Shown here piece after piece: positions 7,398-14,344 of a DNA stretch of 19,192 nt. The stretch is from Betaproteobacteria bacterium (GTDB taxonomy: Bacteria > Pseudomonadota > Gammaproteobacteria > Burkholderiales > SG8-41). Position 1 is the stretch's first letter, and every line of letters begins with the position of its first letter. Location of the stretch: the NCBI GenBank assembly GCA_025353085.1, contig JANXRI010000013.1, positions 1-19,192 on the forward strand, written 5' to 3'. The notes beneath the pieces are model-generated. The model worked only from the letters and a program-made list of their open reading frames with translations. It was not told the DNA's origin and did no database searches. The translations under genes were made by a program, and so were the position numbers.

Positions 7398-7964
7398 TGG
7401 GCTGTCGTGGTTAACCGCATTTGCCCACGCCAAGGACAGCTTGTGGAGTTTGGGCTTGTTCCGCTGTGAATCGATCCTGCTGCAAAGCTATTGGGTGAAG
7501 GTCAATTCCGACGTGTCGTTGGCTTTGCCGTTGAACGTGGCGACATTGATGGTCCCAGCGTCTGCCGGATGTTCAACTGCGCGAGGGCAAAGCAGGGCCA
7601 GCCCAAATATTTTTCCACCGACCACGATCCCTTGTTCAAATTTCATCGTTGTGGCCGACCTGCGCGTACTCGACAAGGAGGTAAAATCGCTTCCGCACGT
7701 TCCGATTTCTCATCCCTTCGTTGAGCGGATGATCAGAGCGATTCGCGAAGAGCTGCTGGACCAGATACTGTTCTGGAACCAACTCGACCTTGAACGAAAG
7801 CTCATTCCGCATTTATTACAACCGGCACCATGCCCACAGCGGAATTGACGGCAATTCACTGGAGCAAACGCAAGGACGCGGTGAACTTACAACATTGCCC
7901 TTAACCGAGTTTTCGCTGGATGTCCCAATTTCATGGGTTATACCAGTTGCCTGCCGCGGCATAG
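7390..7964 (+). pseudogene. DDE integrase/transposase (rve core) remnant with several frameshifts
   Basis: The reading has to change frame at least three times to follow one protein: SLWSLGLFRCESILLQSYWV (from about 7435), RRVVGFAVERGDIDGPSVCR then MFN and PKYFSTDHDPLFKFHR (about 7510-7655), LRVLDKEVKSLPHVPISHPF and VERMIRAIREELLDQILFWN (about 7660-7790), YYNRHHAHSGIDGN (about 7815-7860), and the ending WMSQFHGLYQLPAAA with TAG at 7962-7964. Order and content match the integrase-core transposases whose ends read HCRGLxQxPxAA. The Asp of STDHD and the Glu of VERMIRAIREE are catalytic-type positions. The N-terminal third (helix-turn-helix part) is missing. It sits exactly between the PrlF remnant and the truncated enolase-superfamily gene, so it may have caused both truncations. 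I see no clear terminal inverted repeats or target duplication. Confidence 0.8.
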
Positions 7965-7970
7965 TCTTAG

Positions 7971-8558
7971 ATTTCGCCTATTACAGCGGTAAGACAAGCG
8001 CTGGGCGACGGGATTGCGATACGCGTCGACGCCAACGCGGGCTATGCGCCGACCGATGCCATGGTGGTGGCGCGTGCGCTCGGCGCCCTGGATATCGAAC
8101 ATTTCGAGCAGCCGGTGGCGGCGGAAAACGTGCCCGCGATGGCGCGCTTGATGCAACTCGGCGCGGTTTCCATTCTCGCCGATGAAAGCGTCCACACGGC
8201 GGAGGATGCTGTACGCATCGTGCGAGCCAATGCCGCCGACGGCATCAAGGTGAAAATAAGCAAGGTGGGCGGATTCATCGAGGCGCGAAAGATCGTGGAC
8301 ATCGCGCAAGGCGCCGGTGTCAAGCTGATCATCGGCAACGGGATCTGCTCCAGCATCGAGGCGGCGGGCGAACTGCAACTGGCATGCGCCTATCCGCACA
8401 TCTATCCCGTCGCGGAAATGGTCGGCCCCGCAAAGCTCGCCGGCGATCTCGCGCAAAAGCCCTTTGATTTGAGCGGGGGAAGAATCTTTCTTACTGAAGG
8501 AATCGGGTTAGGTGTTGAGCTATCCGAGCAACGTCTTAAAGAATTTTCCATTCCATAA
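7971..8558 (+). pseudogene. mandelate racemase/muconate lactonizing enzyme (enolase superfamily), 5'-truncated
   Basis: The frame is open from 7971, six bases after the integrase stop, and reads AVRQALGDGIAIRVDANAGY, DIEHFEQPV, ILADESV, GIKVKISKVGGFIEA and IIGNGICSSIEAAGELQLAC, ending at 8558. These are the later strands of the enolase-superfamily barrel: metal ligands Asp in VDAN, Glu in FEQP and Glu/Asp in ADES, and the Lys of ISKVGG typical of the muconate-lactonizing subgroup. The N-terminal capping domain and the first barrel strand with the KxK base motif are missing, roughly 160-190 residues. An internal ATG at 8061 could start a shorter protein, but it would lack the first metal ligand. 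The abrupt start at the integrase end indicates loss of the 5' half by insertion or deletion. The retained reading frame is clean, so the event may be fairly recent. Confidence 0.8.
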
Positions 8559-8672
8559 TTTGGGAAGTCTCACTTATGGATTTTACTGTTGCTAGAGTTG
8601 CAACTGAGCTGGTCCGGGCCCCGTAGGCGATTGGATTAGACCACTTCACGCCGCTTCAACGCTAATAAGTGT

Positions 8673-8738
8673 TGTCCAAAACACTTGGCCAAAAACCCAT
8701 ATAAACAATGACCGAAATCAGGTGTTTATTTTGGACAC
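8673..8738. repeat. TGTCCAAAA inverted repeat left of the tRNA fragment
   Basis: TGTCCAAAACAC at 8673-8684 faces GTGTTTATTTTGGACAC at 8722-8738, which reads GTGTCCAAAATAAACAC on the other strand. The same TGTCCAAAA word recurs on the plus strand at 8861 beyond the tRNA fragment. Such repeats around a tRNA 3' end could be recombinase binding sites of an integrated element; that role is inferred. Confidence 0.45.
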
Positions 8739-8774
8739 TTCACACATAAGTTATTGATTATTAAGCGGTGAGAC

Positions 8775-8824
<50 letters not shown>

Positions 8825-8860
8825 GTAATCAAGGACTTACGGAGATCGAGAAGACTATCG

Positions 8861-8892
8861 TGTCCAAAACCATGCGCGTTTGGTGTTGGACA
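8861..8892. repeat. TGTCCAAAAC inverted repeat right of the tRNA fragment
   Basis: TGTCCAAAACCA at 8861-8872 is followed after a few bases by TTTGGTGTTGGACA at 8879-8892, an imperfect inverted copy. It lies about 37 bases past the CCA end and repeats the word found left of the fragment. Confidence 0.45.
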
Positions 8893-9154
8893 TGCATCTC
8901 TAACCTTCTGATCTATTGAGTTTGCGTACCTGCAAATCGTACGGGTTCGCACAGCACAAACATCACGCCAGCAGACGTACCGGCAGAGCACTCAGCACTG
9001 CACTTGGTGGCCCGATAACTTTGCGAATTCTCGTTGATCCCGCGTGTCGCCTGATCGAGTTCCTGTGCGGCGCAATTGATTTTGCTGCCTCGCGCGCTTT
9101 TAAGCGGAACTCGATAATTGCAGAGCGCCGTCTCAGTGGTTTTCCGTTGCAGCG

Positions 9155-9690
9155 TCAAGTTCCGCCGGTTCGCACTCCCGCGGGCAGGGATGAGGCTTGA
9201 ATTGCTCCTTCGTGACGTGTTTTATTTTGCAGTTTCGCAATGATCTTATCGGCTACCTGCCGCGCAACCTTGCGTTCTTCTTCCGGAACATCATCCATTA
9301 GGAAAATCTCGGAGAACTTCCTGTGCAACGGCAATGCGTCGATATGGGTGACTCTCTCCTCGCCAACGAGTTTCTTGAGCACCCGTCCGTGACACTTCAG
9401 GAAGCAACCGTCGATCATGATGCTCTTCTCCGCTGCCTTGACCCAGCGAGCCATCGATGAATGCGGTACAAGAAAAGTTTCGCATGGCATGCGCGTGCAA
9501 CGCTTGGCATTTCGTGTGCGATCAGGTTCGCGGCGAGCCTGGCAATTTCTCCCCGGATGCACGGTCCTTCGCATGAAAAGACGGGGATCTTCTTTTCCGG
9601 GATATTGCGTTTCGCGTAGACCTCGCCTGCCGGGCACGAGCCTGCGATGCCCTCCACGGAGAGGGAAAAATCGGGTGTTTGGTCATGCAT
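9155..9690 (-). pseudogene. DGC-domain putative zinc-binding protein, split by a one-base frameshift
   Basis: From ATG at 9690 the minus strand reads KKIPVFSCEGPCIRGEIARL through ACHA at residue 70. The match then continues in the next frame as ETFLVPHSSMARWVKAAEK, MIDGCFLKCHGRVLKKL, IDALPLHRK and FLMDDVPEEE, to TGA at 9157-9155. This is the full layout of DGC-domain proteins: a CxGPC-type cysteine pair, the cysteine of ACHA, and the name-giving DGC followed by CHG, all presumed zinc ligands. Restoring one base at about 9481 (GCGAAA to GCGGAAA) would rejoin the gene, so this is either one recent mutation or a sequence error. No slippery heptamer suggests programmed shifting. A GGGGGT stretch 6 bases before the ATG may serve as ribosome site. 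The biochemical role of the family is unknown. Confidence 0.75.
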
Positions 9691-9793
9691 ATTGACCCCC
9701 GTTCCAAGTATGCCAGTCGTGGACGGCAACATGGTACGCCGCCGCCAGGTGCGCGCCAACAACTGTGCACAAGGGTGTGCGGTAAATAGGTAA

Positions 9794-10240
9794 TGCGCTA
9801 CACTTTGCGCATTCGCCTCCCACACGCCGGTGGAGGTCGTGGAAACTGTTGTTCCCATCCGGATGCTGAAAAAGGAGATCATTCAGGATTCGGGTGGTGC
9901 GGGTAAGTATCGTGGCGGTTGTGGCCAATGGCAGGAGGTCGAATTGCTAACCGACGCTCCGGTCACGATTTCAGTGCGCGCCGACAGGACACGCAACCCG
10001 GCACGTGGTACTGATGGCGCAGGTGCGGGTTCCTGCACTCGAATCCTGCTGAACGACAAGGAAATCGATCCAAAAGGAATAACGATCGGTTACAAAGGCG
10101 ACCGCCTTCGAGTAATGACGCCGGGCTCCGGAGGTTACGGAAATCCTCTTGAACGCGATCCAAGAAAGATTGCCGAGGATGTCGAGAATGGGTTTGTGTC
10201 CGTCGAATCCGCGCGCTCGTTGTATGGCGCCACGCTTTGA
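9794..10240 (+). pseudogene. hydantoinase/oxoprolinase subunit B (HyuB), C-terminal fragment
   Basis: The frame opens after TAA at 9791 and from about 9818 matches the last 130-140 residues of HyuB proteins: SHTPVEVVETVVPIR, QDSGGAGKYRGGCGQW, then TPGSGGYGNPLERDP near the end. HyuB proteins are normally 500-600 residues, so about three quarters is missing, including the NDPY...H metal-binding region. A GTG at 9830 could start translation, but the product would be only the tail domain. It differs clearly from the tail of the intact HyuB downstream in this window (EQYAFIPDSGGAGRYRGALG), so it comes from a separate hyuAB locus and not a recent duplication. Its stop precedes the next receptor gene by 29 bases, as if an original hyuB-receptor operon had lost its front part. 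Confidence 0.8.
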
Positions 10241-10269
10241 GTCTGTCGACCACTAACCGAGACAATTTC

Positions 10270-11247
10270 ATGCAAACAATCGTGCGATTTCACGTACTCG
10301 TTCTGGCAATCGCATGCGGGGCATATTGCGCGGGTGCGCTATCTGCCGACGGTTATCCGACAAAACCGGTCCGCCTCGTGGTGCCGTTCGCGCCGGGCGG
10401 TGGCTCTGACGTTGTGGGGCGTATCGTCGGTCAGAAATTGACTGACAGTCTCGGCCAGACGGTCGTCGTCGACAATCGCCCAGGTGCGGCAAGCATGCTC
10501 GGTACCGACTTGGTCGCCAAGTCGCAGCCCGACGGCTACACGCTATTGCTCGCCGACCTCGCTCTGACTATCAATCCCGCGTATTACGTCAAGCAGGCGC
10601 CGGCCGATCCGGCGAAACAATTTGTGGGTATCGCCCAGGTCGCCGAGACGCCTTATGTCCTGATGGTGCATCCGGGCTTGCCGGCAGCGACCATCAAGGA
10701 TTTCATCGCGCTCGCCACGGCGCAGCCGGGCAAAATCAACATCGGCTCCTCTGGCAATGGAGGCGGCTTGCATCTGACGCTTGAACTCTTCAAGTTGAAG
10801 GCGGGTATCAATTTGAATCACATCCCTTACAAGGGCGGCGTGCCCGCGCTCACCGATACGATGGCAGGACAAATTCAGGGGACGTTCATCGGCCTGGGCG
10901 GAACATTGCAGTACGTGCAGAACGGCCGTGTGCGGGCGCTGGTAGTCACGTCAGCGAAGCGCAATGCCACGCTGCCCGAATTGCCGACACTTATCGAACT
11001 CGGCTATGATGTCATTGTCACCAATTGGTATGGCGTGGTGATACGCGCAGGCACGCCACAGCCCGTTATAAACCGCCTCTATGAAGACATCGGTCGCGCA
11101 CTTGCGCAACCGGACGTGCGCGAACGCTTCACCGCCACCGGCCTGGAGCTGGTTCCGCAGTCGCCCGGCCGGTTCCAGCAATTCATTGCCGAGGAAGGGA
11201 GACGGTGGGCGCAGGCCGTCAAAGACGCGCGCATGCAGACGGAATAG
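10270..11247 (+). CDS. Bug-family (TctC-like) solute receptor
   Basis: A complete receptor of 325 residues. It has a signal peptide (hydrophobic VLVLAIACGAYCAGALSA, cleavage near residue 25), YPTKPVRLVVPFAPGGGSD with the canonical ligand loop, VVVDNRPGAASMLGTDLVA, PDGYTLLLAD, INIGSSGNGGGLHL, NHIPYKGGVPALTD, and a tail with ERFTATGLELVPQSPGRFQQ. It binds a small, probably carboxylate-bearing solute in the periplasm. I place the start at ATG 10270; an in-frame TTG at 10237 would overlap the HyuB fragment. It lies 29 bases after that fragment, which suggests it once served a hydantoinase-type operon. Downstream are only remnants, so it may now be transcribed alone. Confidence 0.93.
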   Translation: MQTIVRFHVLVLAIACGAYCAGALSADGYPTKPVRLVVPFAPGGGSDVVGRIVGQKLTDSLGQTVVVDNRPGAASMLGTDLVAKSQPDGYTLLLADLALTINPAYYVKQAPADPAKQFVGIAQVAETPYVLMVHPGLPAATIKDFIALATAQPGKINIGSSGNGGGLHLTLELFKLKAGINLNHIPYKGGVPALTDTMAGQIQGTFIGLGGTLQYVQNGRVRALVVTSAKRNATLPELPTLIELGYDVIVTNWYGVVIRAGTPQPVINRLYEDIGRALAQPDVRERFTATGLELVPQSPGRFQQFIAEEGRRWAQAVKDARMQTE

Positions 11248-11266
11248 GGTGCTTAGCGCGCAATAA

Positions 11267-11350
11267 AGTCGTGTCGCAGCGGCCTTCATGCGCGCCGAGT
11301 TTGACAAGTGGGGGCGGGTTCTCAAGCAGGCAAACATCAAGGCCGAGTGA
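11267..11350 (+). pseudogene. Bug-receptor C-terminal remnant
   Basis: In the frame that opens after TAA at 11264, the sequence reads AAAFMRAEFDKWGRVLKQAN then IKAE and TGA at 11348-11350. This is the standard final helix of Bug receptors (AAFxRAEFxKWGKVIKEANIKAE). Only 21-28 residues survive, immediately behind the intact receptor gene and in another frame. It is therefore the tail of a second receptor that stood here and was deleted, not a continuation of the first. Confidence 0.7.
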
Positions 11351-11380
11351 GCAATGAAAGCCGAATCGAATATGCGTACA

Positions 11381-11545
11381 ATGCAGCGCAGATCCGTCAT
11401 CGCCTCGCGTATGGCGCGCATCAAGCACTCGCCGAGCAACGCGGCCAACCAGCGCGCAACCCAGCAGGCGCTTCAACGCGCTGATGGCGACGCTCGATCC
11501 AGGCGACAAGGTGATCGTGCCGGCGCCGCAGTCGGTGTCGTGCAA
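11381..11545 (+). pseudogene. AspC-type PLP aminotransferase remnant with internal deletion
   Basis: From ATG 11381 one frame reads VIASRMARIKHSPSNAANQR, the N-terminus of aspartate-aminotransferase-like (class I/II) enzymes (usually ASRMxRIKPSPSxxAxQRA). It passes directly to TQQAL and, after a shift at about 11472, FNALMATLDPGDKVIVPAPQ. In intact enzymes these two segments are about 80-90 residues apart (NALMATLNPGDEVIVPAPYWVSY), so the stretch between, with the GEPDFDTP loop, has been deleted. Similarity ends at about 11545. The piece is unrelated to the class III aminotransferase that follows and has no conserved PLP lysine. Confidence 0.65.
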
Positions 11546-11627
11546 ACGGCGCGGCGCTCATTCCACGATACTTTCGTGCCGCGCTCATTCGTAAACAAGC
11601 AGAATTTTGATACAGGAGAATTGCACG

Positions 11628-13037
11628 ATGAATGCCAAAGCTGCGCGTGAATCCCGGATTTTGGGCGAATATCTCGAGCGCACGCCGCGCTCATCCCAGC
11701 GCCACGAAGAGGCACGCGGGTCGTTTCCCAGCGGTATCGTGCATGACTCCAGGCGCACGTGGCCGTACGGTTTATACGTCGATCACGCTGCGGGTTCGCG
11801 GAAGTGGGACATCGACGGCAACGAGTACGTAGATTACTACGGAGGGCACGGCGCCCTGATGCTTGGCCATCAGCATCCCAAAGTGGTGGCGGCGGTCCAG
11901 GCGCAACTCAACAAGGGCATGCACTTTGCTGCGGGGCACGAATTGCAAAATGAGTGGGCGCGCCTAATCCAGCAACTGATCCCATCGGCGGAGCGCGTGC
12001 GCTTCACCTCCTCAGGAACCGAGGCCACGATGATGGCTGTGCGGCTCGCACGCGCTTCGACGGGGAAAGGCAAGATTGTGCGCTTTGTCAGCCACTTCCA
12101 CGGCTGGCACGACCACGTTGCGTTTGGCGTGAAGGAGCACCTTGATGGCACGCCGACCGCAGGCGTATTGCCGGACGTTGCTGCGAATGTCATTTTGGTC
12201 AAGCCTAACGATCTTGCAGCTGTGGAGCGCGTCCTTGCGCAACATAAAGACGTGGCCGCCGTCATGATCGAACCAGTCGGCGCGAGTTCCGGCGCCATAC
12301 CGACGTCTCCGGCGGTATTGCGCGAGTTGCGTGAGATCACGCGCCGGCATGGCGTGCTCTTGATGTTTGATGAAGTGGTGACGGGTTTTCGAGTTGCGCC
12401 AGGAGGCGCCCAGGCGCTCTACGACGTCACGCCCGATTTGACGACGCTCGCCAAAATCGTCGCGGGTGGCATGCCGGGCGGCGCCGTCGCCGGCAGCAAA
12501 AAGGTGCTGGACTGGCTCGATCACGAGGCGTCCTCCAGCGCGGGTCACGAACGCGTCGCGCACGAGGGCACACACAACGCGCACCCGATGTCGGCGGCAG
12601 CGGGGATTGCCACCCTCAGCATCATCAGGGATACCGATGCGTGCGCGCGTGCGAGCGCGACCGCCGCTAAACTGCGCACCGGCATGAATACAATTTTGGA
12701 AGAAGAAGGCGTGCCGTGGGCCGTGTATGGCGTGCACTCGTTCTATAATTTTTTCACCAATCCGGCCAACCACCCGATACGGCCAACCACATTCGACGCA
12801 AACGCGGCACCCATCGAGTGGTTCGGGTCCGACAAGCGCGAGCTTCTGCTGGCCAAGATGCGGCTCGCGATGCTGGTCTACGGGATCGACCTCAAGGGCT
12901 GGCGCGGCGGCATCGTTTCCTCGGCGCACACTCAGGCGGATGTCGACCTCACGCTCGCGGCGTGGCAGAAGACATTGCGCATGCTGAAGGAAGAAGGCGA
13001 TTTGCCGCAGACTTCCGAAGTTGCCCTGGCGAAGTAA
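11628..13037 (+). CDS. class III PLP aminotransferase, glutamate-1-semialdehyde-aminomutase-like
   Basis: The protein has 469 residues. Class III features are W-DIDGNEYVDYYGGHGALML at about 60-79, RFTSSGTEATMMAVRLARAS at 125-144 (phosphate-binding SSGTEA), HFHGWHDHV at 157-165, MIEPVGASSG at 213-222, MFDEVVTGFR at 246-255 with Asp 248 for the PLP ring nitrogen, and TLAKIVAGGMPGGAVAGS with the Schiff-base Lys 276. The SSGTEA, HGWHD and GGMPGGA forms resemble HemL-like enzymes, but the length and the genomic setting point to a catabolic aminotransferase rather than haem synthesis. The ATG at 11628 has AGGAGAA 7 bases upstream. The substrate is unknown; an amino acid released by the downstream hydantoinase-type enzymes is a reasonable guess, although a 146-base gap separates it from the next gene. 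Confidence 0.88.
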   Translation: MNAKAARESRILGEYLERTPRSSQRHEEARGSFPSGIVHDSRRTWPYGLYVDHAAGSRKWDIDGNEYVDYYGGHGALMLGHQHPKVVAAVQAQLNKGMHFAAGHELQNEWARLIQQLIPSAERVRFTSSGTEATMMAVRLARASTGKGKIVRFVSHFHGWHDHVAFGVKEHLDGTPTAGVLPDVAANVILVKPNDLAAVERVLAQHKDVAAVMIEPVGASSGAIPTSPAVLRELREITRRHGVLLMFDEVVTGFRVAPGGAQALYDVTPDLTTLAKIVAGGMPGGAVAGSKKVLDWLDHEASSSAGHERVAHEGTHNAHPMSAAAGIATLSIIRDTDACARASATAAKLRTGMNTILEEEGVPWAVYGVHSFYNFFTNPANHPIRPTTFDANAAPIEWFGSDKRELLLAKMRLAMLVYGIDLKGWRGGIVSSAHTQADVDLTLAAWQKTLRMLKEEGDLPQTSEVALAK

Positions 13038-13171
13038 ATCGATCGAGCGTTTCATAAGCCATACAGGCCGGAACGCCCAGTCGATTAGCCCGGGCCTCTT
13101 GCAGCCGGAGCGTATGCGGGCCGCTCAAAACTACCGAACTTGAGAACGAGTGTTGAACGACGCGGGTCACC

Positions 13172-13178
13172 GGAGGAA
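13172..13178 (+). promoter_or_regulatory. ribosome binding site of the second complete Bug receptor
   Basis: GGAGGAA, 5 bases before ATG 13184, is the strongest such site in the window and fits a periplasmic receptor made in large amounts. Confidence 0.7.
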
Positions 13179-13183
13179 GAACA

Positions 13184-14158
13184 ATGTTGCACAGCTTGCG
13201 TAACTTCGTTGTAATCCTTGCCAAAGTTGCCGCACTCGCAGCCGTTGCGTTTCCCGTCGCCGCGCAATATCCGGCCCGGCAGGTCCGCATGATACTGCCG
13301 CTCCCCGCCGCATCCGCGACCGACACCGTTGCGCGCGTTATCGCGCAATCCATGAGTGCGGGTTTCGGCCAGACGGTGGTGGTGGACAACAAGCCGGGCG
13401 CCGACGGCGTTATTTCTGCCGCCGAGGTGATGCGCGCAGCGCCCGATGGCTACACGCTGTTTTTCGCCACCAATAGTCCGCTGGCGGCAGTGCCGGCTAT
13501 GCGCAAAACGCCGCCTTACGATCCGGTCGCTGATTTCACGCCGATCGGGTTGATCGGCCGTTACCTGCACGCGGTGTTGGTGCATCCTGATGTGCCGGCG
13601 AAAACTCTGCAGGAATTCTTCATTCATGCCCGCGCCAACCCTGGCAAGCTGAATTACGGCAGCGGCGCGACTTTCCAGTTAATTGCCACAGTCAACCTGA
13701 TGAAGATCGCGGGCATCGACCTCGTGCACGTGCCGTACAAAGGCGACCCTGCGGCGCTCATCGATCTGATCGCCGGCCGGGTACAGTTCCTGATTGCGAC
13801 GCAGTCAACATCGCTGCCGTTTGTCAAAGAAGGCAAGCTGCGCGCGCTTGCCATAACCAACAGCGCGCGTTCCGAGGCGTGGCCTGATGTGCCGACCCTC
13901 GCCGAGTCCGGCATCAAAAGCTTTCCCAGCCTGTCCTGGGCAGCGCTGGTGGGCCCGGCCAAAATGCCCGCCGGCCTGATAGACCGGATCAATCGTGAGC
14001 TGAATGCAACGCTGGTGAAGCCCGATGTGCGGGAGCGACTCGGACGCGCAGCATTCGAGTCCGCAACCAGCTCGCCGGATGAGCTGCGAGCCTTCATCAG
14101 GGATCAGCAAGACCTCTGGGGCCGCACGGTGCGCGAGTTGGGGCTGCAGGTCGACTAA
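13184..14158 (+). CDS. Bug-family (TctC-like) solute receptor with variant ligand loop
   Basis: This complete 324-residue receptor has a signal peptide (hydrophobic VAALAAVAFPVAAQ, cleavage before QYPAR), PARQVRMILPLPAASATDTV, QTVVVDNKPGADGVISAAEV, PDGYTLFFATN, HVPYKGDPAALIDLIAGRV and the tail SSPDELRAFIRDQQDLWGRT. The loop that in most Bug proteins reads VPFAPGGATD is LPLPAASATD here: the two glycines whose backbone holds the ligand carboxylate are replaced. Either the ligand differs or binding is altered. A strong GGAGGAA site lies 5 bases before ATG 13184. It precedes hyuA by 186 bases on the same strand and probably serves the same substrate. Confidence 0.93.
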   Translation: MLHSLRNFVVILAKVAALAAVAFPVAAQYPARQVRMILPLPAASATDTVARVIAQSMSAGFGQTVVVDNKPGADGVISAAEVMRAAPDGYTLFFATNSPLAAVPAMRKTPPYDPVADFTPIGLIGRYLHAVLVHPDVPAKTLQEFFIHARANPGKLNYGSGATFQLIATVNLMKIAGIDLVHVPYKGDPAALIDLIAGRVQFLIATQSTSLPFVKEGKLRALAITNSARSEAWPDVPTLAESGIKSFPSLSWAALVGPAKMPAGLIDRINRELNATLVKPDVRERLGRAAFESATSSPDELRAFIRDQQDLWGRTVRELGLQVD

Positions 14159-14344
14159 GGGCCGCGTAATCGAAAGGTCGGCTTCTTGTCGTGACTCCGC
14201 AGGTGTAGCAAATCGCAATCTGGTCGAGCGGGCGCAGCTCTCTGCACGGCGCGCCTGACCCAAACCCAATGTCAATAAGCCGTGCGGATCGGTTAGCGAC
14301 CCCGCGACCTGCACTATTGAATCTTTACTGATGGAACATTTTCT

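Noticed and set aside
7384..7848. 154-codon open frame as a single novel protein
   Set aside because: Only its first and last parts match the integrase; the middle is out of frame relative to the homologous reading, so it is a frameshift artefact of a decayed gene.
8061..8558. Intact small protein starting at ATG 8061
   Set aside because: The same frame continues upstream with conserved enolase-superfamily sequence including the first metal ligand, so the ATG is internal to a truncated gene.
8913..9158. 81-codon minus-strand frame beside the DGC gene
   Set aside because: No resemblance to a known family and no convincing ribosome site; too short to support on composition alone.
9440..9520. 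Programmed ribosomal frameshift in the DGC gene
   Set aside because: No slippery heptamer or downstream stem is apparent and the family is not known to use one; a plain one-base loss explains the break.
12012..13055. 347-codon minus-strand frame opposite the class III aminotransferase
   Set aside because: The opposite strand carries all PLP-enzyme motifs in order; the antisense product has no recognisable domain.
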